Shown here: positions 35,217 to 42,486 of the stretch, in pieces
Layout of the letters: each line of letters begins with the position of its first letter
How positions within the stretch are numbered: position 1 is the first letter of the stretch
NCBI RefSeq assembly: GCF_900105455.1
Contig: NZ_FNSF01000001.1
Location: forward strand, 749,001 to 813,000
Length of the DNA stretch: 64,000 bases
Reading direction: 5' to 3'
Source of the DNA: Tenacibaculum sp. MAR_2009_124
GTDB taxonomy: Bacteria; Bacteroidota; Bacteroidia; Flavobacteriales; Flavobacteriaceae
Notes under the pieces: generated by a model
Seen by the model: the letters and a program-made list of their open reading frames with translations, nothing else
The model's database searches: none
What the model was told of the DNA's origin: nothing
Made by a program: the position numbers and the translations under genes

Positions 35217-35552
35217 ATGTTAGATAGGAAGAACCTTAACTTAGGGTGTGTGGTGTACTCTTTAACTACGGATGGGGTAAAAGCTGAGTGGTTGTTTAGC
35301 GAGAATAATGAAATAGAACGAGGAGTAGGAAGCGCAAAAAGAGTAACTAAATTAATAAAGGAAAGAAAATTTGAAGGGGAATTCGATATAGTTTATATCG
35401 ATTCAAATGGAGATAAATCCCCAAAACTTAGACTAAGCATCTCTTTTAAATCGGGATATTACTATGTAACGTGGAAGCATAAAGAATTAGTAACCGATAT
35501 AGGTATAGGAATTGAAAGTGATAATAAGCTACTGGTAAGTTATAAAAAGTAA
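35217..35552 (+). CDS. Unrecognised small protein
   Basis: 111-aa protein with alternating short beta strands (GCVVYSLTTDGVKAEWLFS, RLSISFKSGYYYVTWKH), no signal peptide and no cysteine motif except one Cys near the start. A longer frame starting at 35160 would run 53 bases into the CoA-binding gene, so the ATG at 35217 is preferred. The beta-rich pattern hints at a small barrel, but I do not recognise the family. Probably co-transcribed with the CoA-binding gene. Confidence 0.7.
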   Translation: MLDRKNLNLGCVVYSLTTDGVKAEWLFSENNEIERGVGSAKRVTKLIKERKFEGEFDIVYIDSNGDKSPKLRLSISFKSGYYYVTWKHKELVTDIGIGIESDNKLLVSYKK

Positions 35553-35599
35553 AAAAGGTGTCTTTTAGTTTAAGTGAATCTAGGTTTTATCCTAAAAAT

Positions 35600-36541
35600 T
35601 TAATTTAGGATTTCAAAAGGGAAGGAGTCTATAGAATAACGTTTTCCGGCTTCAGCAAGTTCTACTTTACTAAATATTGTTTCGGCTTCCTTTTTAAACT
35701 CTGAAATATCTTTATATCTACTAGAATAATGGCCAATGATAAGTTTTCCGACATTTGCCTGATCAGCAATAGAAGCTGCTTGTTCGGCAGTGGAATGCTT
35801 TGTTTTTTCACACAAGTCCTCTCTGTCCTTTAAAAACGTAGCTTCATGATACAAAACATCTACATCTTTTATAATCGGAATAATATCTGGTTTATAAGAA
35901 GTATCGCTACAAAAAGCAAAACTCTTTGGAGCTTCAGGCTCCAATGTTAATTGGTCATTAGAAATAATTTCACCAGTTGAAAGTTTAAAGTCTTTTCCCG
36001 ACTTTAAATTGTTATAGTCGCACTTTTCGATTTCATCATATTGTTTAATTTTTTCAATATGAAGTCGTTTAGGTTTTGGTTTTTCAGTAAATAAAAACCC
36101 GTTGGTATAAACTCTGTGATCTAAAGGTATTGTTTTAACAATAACCTTTTCATCTTCAAAAATAACTTCGCTTTCTTTAGAGTGTAATTCATGGAAAACA
36201 ACATCATATTTCGTCCATGATTTTGAAAGTTTTAATTGTAATACAGTAACTTCTTTAATTCCTTTTGGTCCGTAAATATGAAGAGGTTTTTCTCTGTTTA
36301 GAATACCAAAAGTAGATATGAGACCTATTAATCCAAAAAAATGATCACCGTGTAGGTGGGATATGAAAATGTGGTTTATTTTAGAAAAACCAACTTTATA
36401 TTTTCGCATTTGTCTTTGAGTGCCTTCTCCGCAATCAATTAAGAAATGTCGGTTATTAATTTCCAAATATTGAGAAGTTGGAAAGGCATTTGCACGAGGT
36501 GTAGCTGAATGGCACCCCAAAATAGTAAGGTTTAAATCCAT
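35600..36541 (-). CDS. rnz: Ribonuclease Z
   Basis: Metallo-beta-lactamase endonuclease that removes tRNA 3' trailers, 313 aa. Zinc ligands are visible in SHLHGDHFFG (H62, H64, D66, H67), FCSDTSYKPD and IGHYSSRY. The N-terminus (LTILGCHSATP) and the HSTAEQAA motif fit bacterial RNase Z. The start codon immediately abuts the stop of the T9SS miniprotein gene, so the two are translationally linked within the pyr-rnz run. Confidence 0.96.
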   Translation of the reverse strand: MDLNLTILGCHSATPRANAFPTSQYLEINNRHFLIDCGEGTQRQMRKYKVGFSKINHIFISHLHGDHFFGLIGLISTFGILNREKPLHIYGPKGIKEVTVLQLKLSKSWTKYDVVFHELHSKESEVIFEDEKVIVKTIPLDHRVYTNGFLFTEKPKPKRLHIEKIKQYDEIEKCDYNNLKSGKDFKLSTGEIISNDQLTLEPEAPKSFAFCSDTSYKPDIIPIIKDVDVLYHEATFLKDREDLCEKTKHSTAEQAASIADQANVGKLIIGHYSSRYKDISEFKKEAETIFSKVELAEAGKRYSIDSFPFEILN

Positions 36542-36865
36542 TTATTTAATAACGAATCTTTTTGATACTATTTCTTTACTTGTTTGAATCGAGTAAATGT
36601 ACATTCCTGAATTTAAATCATTACGTCTAAAAGGAATACTGTTTTTCCCTTTTTCAGCTTTTATTTCTTTCGCCAAAATTGTTTTTCCTAAAATATTTTT
36701 GACTGTTAAAATAACGGGTTGATATTTGTCAGATTGAAAAGAAATTTTTGTTTCAAAATTAAATGGGTTTGGGTGAGTTCCCAAACTTTTAAGAGATCGA
36801 GTTTCCTGAGCGTATATAATCGCTGAAAAGGAAAATAATATAAAGAACAGTAATTTTTTTATCAT
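36542..36865 (-). CDS. Free-standing T9SS sorting-domain miniprotein
   Basis: 107-aa exported protein made of a signal peptide (1-20, ending IYAQE) and little else than a type A T9SS C-terminal domain: HPNPFNFETKISF, then VKNILGKTILAKEI, SGMYIYSI and KRFVIK. Normally this domain is the tail of a larger cargo. Here there is almost no cargo (about 10 residues). It lies between the STAS-like gene (37-base gap) and rnz (zero gap). It may be a decoy, a surface peptide or a decayed cargo gene. Confidence 0.8.
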   Translation of the reverse strand: MIKKLLFFILFSFSAIIYAQETRSLKSLGTHPNPFNFETKISFQSDKYQPVILTVKNILGKTILAKEIKAEKGKNSIPFRRNDLNSGMYIYSIQTSKEIVSKRFVIK

Positions 36866-36902
36866 ATGTAATTCATTAGGGGGTGATGAATAAATTAATA
36901 GG

Positions 36903-37235
36903 TTAAAAACCTAAATCTCGTTGAATATCCTCCATCTCAATTACATCTTCTGCTTCAATTAAGGTTGGAACTATATTAAAGTTCTCAGGAAAATTATCAA
37001 CTTCCACACCCTTATTAATAACTACAAAAGACATGCCATTTTCTTTTTGGATATCAGCATATTTCAAAAATAGCAAAATATTTTGTTCAGTGAAATTATT
37101 TTTAGAAGAAATTTCTAAAACAATATGAGAATCTTTGAGGTTTTCATATTTCTTCTCGAAATTGTTTAAGAATATTTCAAAAGAAGTTTCTTCTGAGCTA
37201 AGGAATTTATACTGATCCTTTTGAATTACTTTCAT
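36903..37235 (-). CDS. Conserved STAS-like protein of the pyr-rnz run
   Basis: 110-aa cytoplasmic protein. The pattern of a short N-terminal strand pair, a VLEIS strand, helix, FVVINKG strand and a terminal helix resembles an anti-sigma-antagonist (STAS) fold, though the phospho-acceptor serine region is not clear. It ends EMEDIQRDLGF. From memory, orthologues keep this position beside rnz in Flavobacteriaceae and are sometimes mislabelled ribonuclease Z; that label has no support here. The start lies 2 bases after the pyrB stop. Confidence 0.72.
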   Translation of the reverse strand: MKVIQKDQYKFLSSEETSFEIFLNNFEKKYENLKDSHIVLEISSKNNFTEQNILLFLKYADIQKENGMSFVVINKGVEVDNFPENFNIVPTLIEAEDVIEMEDIQRDLGF

Positions 37236-37237
37236 GC

Positions 37238-38170
37238 CTATCTCTTAATTTGTTGAGCTAACAAATATATTACAGCCATTCTAACTGCAACCCCATTTTC
37301 TACTTGATTCAATATAATAGATTGATCACTGTCGGCAACATCGCTGGTCAATTCTACGCCTCTATTTATCGGACCAGGGTGCATAATAACAATGTCTTTA
37401 CCAATATTATCTAACAGTTGCTTGTTAATCCCAAACAGCTGAGTATATTCTCTTGTTGAAGGAAAATATTTAATAGCCATTCTTTCATGCTGAACACGCA
37501 ATACGTTGGCAACATCACACCACTCTAATGCTTTTTTGAGATTCGTTTCAACTTCTACGCCTAAACTAGTAATATATTTAGGAATTAAAGTAGTAGGTCC
37601 ACAAACTTTCACCTTTGCACCTTGTAATTGAAGCGCAAAAATATTCGAAAGAGCTACACGTGAATGTAATACATCTCCTACTATAAGTATTTTCTTTCCT
37701 TTCAAGTTACTATTAAGGGCTTCGCGCATTGAAAAACTATCGAGTAATGCCTGTGTCGGATGCTCATGTGTTCCATCTCCGGCATTTACTATTTTGGCAT
37801 CAACATGTTTTGAAAGGAAAATTCCAGCACCAACATTTGAGTGACGCATTACAACAATATCAACTTTCATTGAAAGTATATTGTTTACTGTATCAATTAA
37901 TGTTTCTCCTTTTTTTACAGAGGATTGCCCAGCGGAAAAATTAATAACATCTGCCGATAACCTCTTTTCTGCAAGTTCAAAAGATAGTTTTGTACGTGTA
38001 CTATTTTCAAAAAATAAATTCGCAATAGTAATATCACGTAACGAAGGAACCTTTTTAATAGGTCTATTAATAACTTCTTTAAAATGAGAGGCAGTTTCAA
38101 AAATAAGTTCTAAATCTGTTTGATTCAAATACTTAATGCCTAATAAATGTTCTACACTTAACTGCTTCAT
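37238..38170 (-). CDS. pyrB: Aspartate carbamoyltransferase catalytic subunit
   Basis: Second step of pyrimidine synthesis: carbamoyl phosphate plus aspartate to carbamoyl aspartate, 310 aa. Carbamoyl-phosphate loop STRTK at 57-61, RHSNVGA, HPTQALLDSF and HPGPINRGVE are all present. The preceding pyrR gene is 27 bases upstream, giving the regulator-enzyme pair. No pyrI regulatory subunit is adjacent. Confidence 0.97.
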   Translation of the reverse strand: MKQLSVEHLLGIKYLNQTDLELIFETASHFKEVINRPIKKVPSLRDITIANLFFENSTRTKLSFELAEKRLSADVINFSAGQSSVKKGETLIDTVNNILSMKVDIVVMRHSNVGAGIFLSKHVDAKIVNAGDGTHEHPTQALLDSFSMREALNSNLKGKKILIVGDVLHSRVALSNIFALQLQGAKVKVCGPTTLIPKYITSLGVEVETNLKKALEWCDVANVLRVQHERMAIKYFPSTREYTQLFGINKQLLDNIGKDIVIMHPGPINRGVELTSDVADSDQSIILNQVENGVAVRMAVIYLLAQQIKR

Positions 38171-38197
38171 TCTTAAGGTAATTTTTTAATCATCATG

Positions 38198-38749
38198 TTA
38201 ATCAAGCTTTTGCTTGGTTTCAATATAAATAGCGTCTTTTTCGTGGGTTTCTTTCCAATGAACAGCAACTTTCTCTTCATTAATGGCATCTACCTGTCTA
38301 CCTCTGTAATTAGGTTGTATTGGTAAATGACGACTAAACCTTCTATCTATTAGAACCAAAAGTTCAATACTTTCAGGTCTTCCATAAGATTGAATTGCGG
38401 TTAAAGCCGAACGAACGCTTCTACCTGAATATAAAACATCATCAATAAATACAACATTTTTACCTTCAATAAGAAAGTCTATTTGAGTTGATGTTGCCTC
38501 TAAAGGTTCGTCTCTTCTTCTAAAATCATCTCTATAAAAGGTTATATCCAATAACCCCAATTGTAAATCGGTAATTGAATAATCATTCTTTAATAATTCA
38601 GCCAAACGCTTTGCTAAAAATGTACCTCTCGGTTGTAAACCGATAAGAACGGTATTAGAAAAATCGTTGTGGTTTTCGATTAACTGACACGCTAATCGAT
38701 GCAGAATGATTTCAATTTCTTTTGAAGTAAGTAGTGTTTTTCTGCTCAT
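38198..38749 (-). CDS. pyrR: Pyr operon regulator / uracil phosphoribosyltransferase PyrR
   Basis: PRPP-binding phosphoribosyltransferase, 183 aa from ATG 38749 (a TTG in frame at 38761 is less likely). The PRPP motif VVFIDDVLYSGRSVRSAL is intact, as are the NTVLIGLQPRGTFLAKRL helix and VDRR-like segments. In Firmicutes PyrR controls attenuation; in Bacteroidota RNA control is uncertain and salvage activity is safer. It leads the pyrB run and has a consensus promoter. Confidence 0.94.
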   Translation of the reverse strand: MSRKTLLTSKEIEIILHRLACQLIENHNDFSNTVLIGLQPRGTFLAKRLAELLKNDYSITDLQLGLLDITFYRDDFRRRDEPLEATSTQIDFLIEGKNVVFIDDVLYSGRSVRSALTAIQSYGRPESIELLVLIDRRFSRHLPIQPNYRGRQVDAINEEKVAVHWKETHEKDAIYIETKQKLD

Positions 38750-38784
38750 TGTTGCTACCAAATTTGTTTGATAGTTTCAACGTT

Positions 38785-38816
38785 CAAAATTACTACAAAA
38801 AAATAGTGTAGCAAAA
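38785..38816 (-). promoter_or_regulatory. Promoter of pyrR operon
   Basis: On the minus strand, TTTTG at 38816-38812, a 19-base spacer, and TAATTTTG at 38792-38785, a full match to the Bacteroidota consensus. The predicted transcript leader is only about 30 bases, too short for a PyrR-binding attenuator. Confidence 0.7.
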
Positions 38817-38869
38817 TTAAAGTTAATTAAACATAAAAGTATATCAGTAAAATTATCTTTACATTTGCC

Positions 38870-38877
38870 AACTTTTA
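38870..38877 (+). promoter_or_regulatory. Putative -7 element of SulP gene
   Basis: TACATTTG, 18 bases before the first ATG of the transporter gene. No TTG is seen at the usual -33 position, so this is a single-element match. Confidence 0.4.
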
Positions 38878-38895
38878 GAAAAGCCTCGTAACATT

Positions 38896-40788
38896 ATGAT
38901 GAAATACATTAAAAATAAGAAGATTAAGATAAAGGATGACTCCTTAGCTGGGATTACAGTTTCTTTAGCAATGATCCCAGAAGTAGTTGCTTTTGCCTTT
39001 GTAGCACAAATCAGTCCAATAGTAGCACTATTTGGAGCTTTTGTTGTTGGGATAATTTCGGCAATTTTCGGTGGAAGACCTGGTCTTATTTCAGGAGCGG
39101 CTGGTGCAGTTGCAGTTATTTTCGTGCATATGATTCAAGAAGGTCATGCAAAAGGGCTTCTATTTGATAACCCTGTTGAAAATATGGGATATTTTTATTT
39201 ACTGGCTGCTGTTGTATTAATGGGGATAATTCAGGTGTTAGCAGGAGTCTTTAAATTAGGAAAGTTTGTTCGTTTAATTCCTCATCCTGTTATGATGGGA
39301 TTTGTTAATGGATTAGCGATCGTAATTTTTATGGCCCAATTAGGAATGTTTAAAGAGAATTCTAAAGATATTTTTGGGCAAAATCAAAGAAAAACAACGA
39401 ACAAAGAATTGGTGTATAAGGTAGAAGGAACAGCGGTAAAAGACATCGCTTCTGACAATACTATTTTCACAATAAAAGACAAGTCCGTTTTTAATAATAC
39501 TACAAATAAAGAGACGTTTTTGGTGTCGGAAGGCCAAGTTTTTGATATAAACACAAAAAAAGTTGTATTTAATGTAGGTGATGAAGGGTTTTATTCAGTA
39601 AAAGATGAAGGTGTTGTTAAATCGGCCATGACAGGAACGAAGCTGTATATAATGATCGGATTGGTATTATTAACAATGTTAATTGTATGGGGTTTACCAA
39701 AATTAACAACCAAAGTACCTGCGGCGTTAACAGCAATTTTAATCATTACATTTATTGTTATTTTTGGAGGAATCGAATCAATTAATGTAGGTGACTTTAT
39801 CCGTGATGGAGGAGGTGCAGGATTAAATGGTTTTGATGAGTTATCTAAAAAATTGAATTTGGGGGATTTATGGGGTAATTTACCTTTCAACTTAGATACG
39901 TTGAAGTTTATTGCGCCATATTCATTTTTAGCAGCTTCTGTTGGATTAATAGAGACTTTAATGACAATGAATTTAGTTGATGAGTTAACTGATTCTCGTG
40001 GTAACGGAAATAAAGAATGTGTTGCACAAGGAGCTGGAAATATTGTAAGCGGTTTGTTTGGAGGAACAGGAGGTTGTGGTATGATTGGACAAACTGTTAT
40101 TAATATTAACGCAGGAGGTAGAGGTCGTTTATCTGGAGCAATGATGGCGGTAACACTCTTAATTTTTATTTTGTTTGCAGATAAGTATATTGAGCAAGTT
40201 CCTATTGCTGCTTTAGTCGGAGTAATGTTTATGATGGTAATCGAAACTTTTGCATGGTCTAGTTTTAGAATTATGAATAAAATACCCGTGTCTGATGCGG
40301 TGGTGTTAATAATTGTATCAGCGGTAACTGTTGTTTTTGATTTAGCAATTGCCGTATTCGTTGGAGTGATTATCTCTGCTTTAGTATTTGCATGGGAAAA
40401 TGCAAAAAAGATTAGAGCAAGAAAGAGAATGAAAGCTGATGGTACTAAGGTTTACGAAATATGGGGACCTCTATTCTTCGGAAGCATTACTGCTTTTAAC
40501 GAAAAGTTCGATATTAAAAACGATCCAGAAAATGTAGAAATTGATTTTGTAGAGTCTAGAGTTTCTGATCATTCAGCAATAGAAGCTATTTTTAATTTGG
40601 TTGAAAAATATGAAACTGTAGGAAAAAAGGTTACTCTTAAACACCTGAGTGAAGATTGTAAAGTGTTAATGTATAAGGCAAGTGAAAAGTTTCATACTAT
40701 TATTGAAGAAGATATCGATGATCCTAGATATCACTTAGCTGAAAATCCAGAAAAATTCCCGAAAGCTTTATCGGAATATGAATTTTAA
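38896..40788 (+). CDS. SulP-family anion transporter with STAS domain and large hydrophilic insert
   Basis: Inner-membrane anion transporter (sulfate, bicarbonate or similar), 630 aa. The core has the SulP signatures LAMIPEVVAFAFVAQI and LISGAAGAVAVIF and about 10-12 transmembrane helices; a STAS domain lies at about 515-600. Between helices near residues 152 and 248 is a roughly 95-residue hydrophilic segment with short beta-rich near-repeats (KDKSVFNNTTNKETF, FDINTKKVVFNVGDEG). Most SulP proteins have only a short loop there. Two ATGs occur at the start (38896 and 38899); either is possible. Ion specificity unknown. Confidence 0.9.
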   Translation: MMKYIKNKKIKIKDDSLAGITVSLAMIPEVVAFAFVAQISPIVALFGAFVVGIISAIFGGRPGLISGAAGAVAVIFVHMIQEGHAKGLLFDNPVENMGYFYLLAAVVLMGIIQVLAGVFKLGKFVRLIPHPVMMGFVNGLAIVIFMAQLGMFKENSKDIFGQNQRKTTNKELVYKVEGTAVKDIASDNTIFTIKDKSVFNNTTNKETFLVSEGQVFDINTKKVVFNVGDEGFYSVKDEGVVKSAMTGTKLYIMIGLVLLTMLIVWGLPKLTTKVPAALTAILIITFIVIFGGIESINVGDFIRDGGGAGLNGFDELSKKLNLGDLWGNLPFNLDTLKFIAPYSFLAASVGLIETLMTMNLVDELTDSRGNGNKECVAQGAGNIVSGLFGGTGGCGMIGQTVININAGGRGRLSGAMMAVTLLIFILFADKYIEQVPIAALVGVMFMMVIETFAWSSFRIMNKIPVSDAVVLIIVSAVTVVFDLAIAVFVGVIISALVFAWENAKKIRARKRMKADGTKVYEIWGPLFFGSITAFNEKFDIKNDPENVEIDFVESRVSDHSAIEAIFNLVEKYETVGKKVTLKHLSEDCKVLMYKASEKFHTIIEEDIDDPRYHLAENPEKFPKALSEYEF

Positions 40789-40861
40789 TCGTAGTATTAT
40801 ACTTAAGGATTCAACTCTTGATTTTGAATACTTGGAAGGTTTTACTCTAAGATAGATAAAT

Positions 40862-40889
40862 AAAAAATCCCGCCATAGCGGGATTTTTT
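40862..40889. terminator. Bidirectional terminator
   Basis: 12-bp stem AAAAAATCCCGC / GCGGGATTTTTT with a CATA loop, between the convergent SulP and oxyR stops. Confidence 0.9.
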
Positions 40890-40892
40890 ATT

Positions 40893-41834
40893 TTATGCTT
40901 TATTTAATGGACTAACAATTTCAACATCGCTAAAGGCTATAGCACCTCTTACAACACTATCAATAGTACTTTTTAGAGCTTCTATAAGTTGCATTTTAAG
41001 TTGCGATTTATGATAGATCAAACTAACTTCTCTTGCTGGAGGAGGTGTTTCAAATTCTCTTAAATGTGCCTGATCTTTCTCGTTTAAATCTAAGGTATTT
41101 AAATAAGGAAGAAGAGTCATTCCTAATCCATCTTTAGAGAGTTTAATTAAGGTGTCAAAACTACCACTTTCTAGTTGAAAATGAATATTCTTACCCGTTT
41201 TAGGTGATCTACATATATTAAGAATACTATCCTTAAAGCAATGACCATCTTCTAGTAACAAAATATCTTCAACATTTAATTCATCTACCGTTATTTTATT
41301 TTTTTGATATAATTTGTGTTCCTCAGGAATCAATCCAACAAATGGTTCATAATACAAAACACGCTCTTTAATAGCTTCATTTTCTAAAGGAGTCGCTGCA
41401 ATAGCGGCGTCAATATAACCATCGGTTAATTTTCTAACGATTTCTTCGGTAGTAAGCTCTTCAATAATTAATTGCACTTTTGGATAGTTTTTATTGAAGG
41501 TCTTTAAAAACATAGGTAAAAGTGTAGGCATAATAGTTGGTATAATACCTAACTTAAACTCACCTCCAATGTATCCTTTTTGTTGGTGAACAATATCAAC
41601 AATTCTGTTGCTTTCATCAACAATTACTTTGGCTTGTTCCACAATACGTTTTCCTACTTCCGTAAGTTCTATTGGTTTTTTTGATCTATTAAAAATTTTG
41701 GCATCTAATTCTTCTTCAAGTTTTTGTATCTGCATACTCAACGTAGGTTGTGTAACAAAACAATTTTCAGCTGCCACAGTGAAGTTTTTATACTCTGCAA
41801 CAGCTAAGGTATATTTCAATTGAGTAATAGTCAT
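40893..41834 (-). CDS. oxyR: Hydrogen peroxide-sensing regulator OxyR
   Basis: LysR-type activator of peroxide defence, 313 aa. The HTH is at about 18-45 (FTVAAENCFVTQPTLSMQIQ). The redox cysteines are C199 and C208 in EDGHCFKDSILNICRS, the same numbering and spacing as E. coli OxyR. The ATG at 41834 is preferred over the in-frame TTG at 41873 because it gives the standard MTITQLKYTLAV start. Divergent from dps, with 116 bases between starts, which fits direct control of dps. Confidence 0.95.
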   Translation of the reverse strand: MTITQLKYTLAVAEYKNFTVAAENCFVTQPTLSMQIQKLEEELDAKIFNRSKKPIELTEVGKRIVEQAKVIVDESNRIVDIVHQQKGYIGGEFKLGIIPTIMPTLLPMFLKTFNKNYPKVQLIIEELTTEEIVRKLTDGYIDAAIAATPLENEAIKERVLYYEPFVGLIPEEHKLYQKNKITVDELNVEDILLLEDGHCFKDSILNICRSPKTGKNIHFQLESGSFDTLIKLSKDGLGMTLLPYLNTLDLNEKDQAHLREFETPPPAREVSLIYHKSQLKMQLIEALKSTIDSVVRGAIAFSDVEIVSPLNKA

Positions 41835-41871
41835 TTCTATAATATTTTTTGATAAAGATATTAAAACAATC

Positions 41872-41886
41872 AATATAATTTATATT
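41872..41886. promoter_or_regulatory. Candidate operator between oxyR and dps
   Basis: Perfect AATATAA-T-TTATATT palindrome, about 20 bases upstream of the dps -7 element. It could be an OxyR or other operator, but it is AT-only and such palindromes arise easily in this AT-rich DNA. Confidence 0.3.
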
Positions 41887-41906
41887 AAAAACATGTTAAT
41901 TTGGGG

Positions 41907-41914
41907 TACTTTTG
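41907..41914 (+). promoter_or_regulatory. Putative -7 element of dps
   Basis: TACTTTTG, 36 bases before the dps ATG. No good TTG -33 element, consistent with a promoter that needs an activator such as OxyR. Confidence 0.5.
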
Positions 41915-41950
41915 GTATAGAAAAACTAGTAAGCATAAAATCAATAGAAT

Positions 41951-42421
41951 ATGGCAATTTCAATTTTAGGATTAGATAAAAATAAAACGGAAGTATTAGT
42001 AAAAGAGTTAAATATTTTACTTGCAAATTTTCAAGTATACTATCAAAATGCAAGAGGTCTTCATTGGAATATTAAAGGGAAAAACTTCTTTGAATTACAT
42101 TTAAAATTTGAAGAATTTTATACAGATGCGCAGGAAAAAGTAGATTTGATTGCAGAAAGAATTTTAACCTTACAAGGTACTCCTTTGCATACTTTTAAAG
42201 AGTACGAGGCGTTAGCTTCAGTTCCTGTAGGTAAAGATATCTCTAATGATGAGCAGGCTGTTAAATTGATCGTAGATTCTTTAGCAGAATTATTAAAAAT
42301 AGAACGCGTAATTCTAGAGTTATCAGGTGAAGCAGACGATGAAGGAACAAATTCAATGATGAGCGACTTTATTTCTGAACAAGAGAAAACATTATGGATG
42401 ATGAATGCTTGGTTAGGTTAA
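41951..42421 (+). CDS. dps: DNA-protection ferritin-like protein Dps
   Basis: Iron-storing, peroxide-consuming dodecamer subunit, 156 aa. The ferroxidase region is visible in NARGLHWNIKGKNFFELH and FEEFYTDAQEKVDLIAERI, with the usual His, Asp and Glu ligands at the dimer interface. Divergent from oxyR and followed by its own terminator. Induction by peroxide through OxyR is inferred. Confidence 0.95.
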   Translation: MAISILGLDKNKTEVLVKELNILLANFQVYYQNARGLHWNIKGKNFFELHLKFEEFYTDAQEKVDLIAERILTLQGTPLHTFKEYEALASVPVGKDISNDEQAVKLIVDSLAELLKIERVILELSGEADDEGTNSMMSDFISEQEKTLWMMNAWLG

Positions 42422-42449
42422 GCTCAAATCCATATTTTTAGGGGGAAGC

Positions 42450-42486
42450 AAAGAGGTAACATATATTCGTTGCCTCTTTTTGTTTT
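42450..42486 (+). terminator. Terminator of dps
   Basis: 11-bp stem AAAGAGGTAAC / GTTGCCTCTTT with one G-T pair and an 8-base loop, then a T-run that reaches the stop of the convergent gene. Confidence 0.8.

Noticed and set aside
35578..35612. Hairpin ATCCTAAA / TTTAGGAT near the rnz stop
   Set aside because: The stem runs into the rnz coding end and has no clear T-run on either strand.
41835..41873. TTG start for OxyR
   Set aside because: The ATG at 41834 gives the standard LysR N-terminus and places C199/C208 at family positions.
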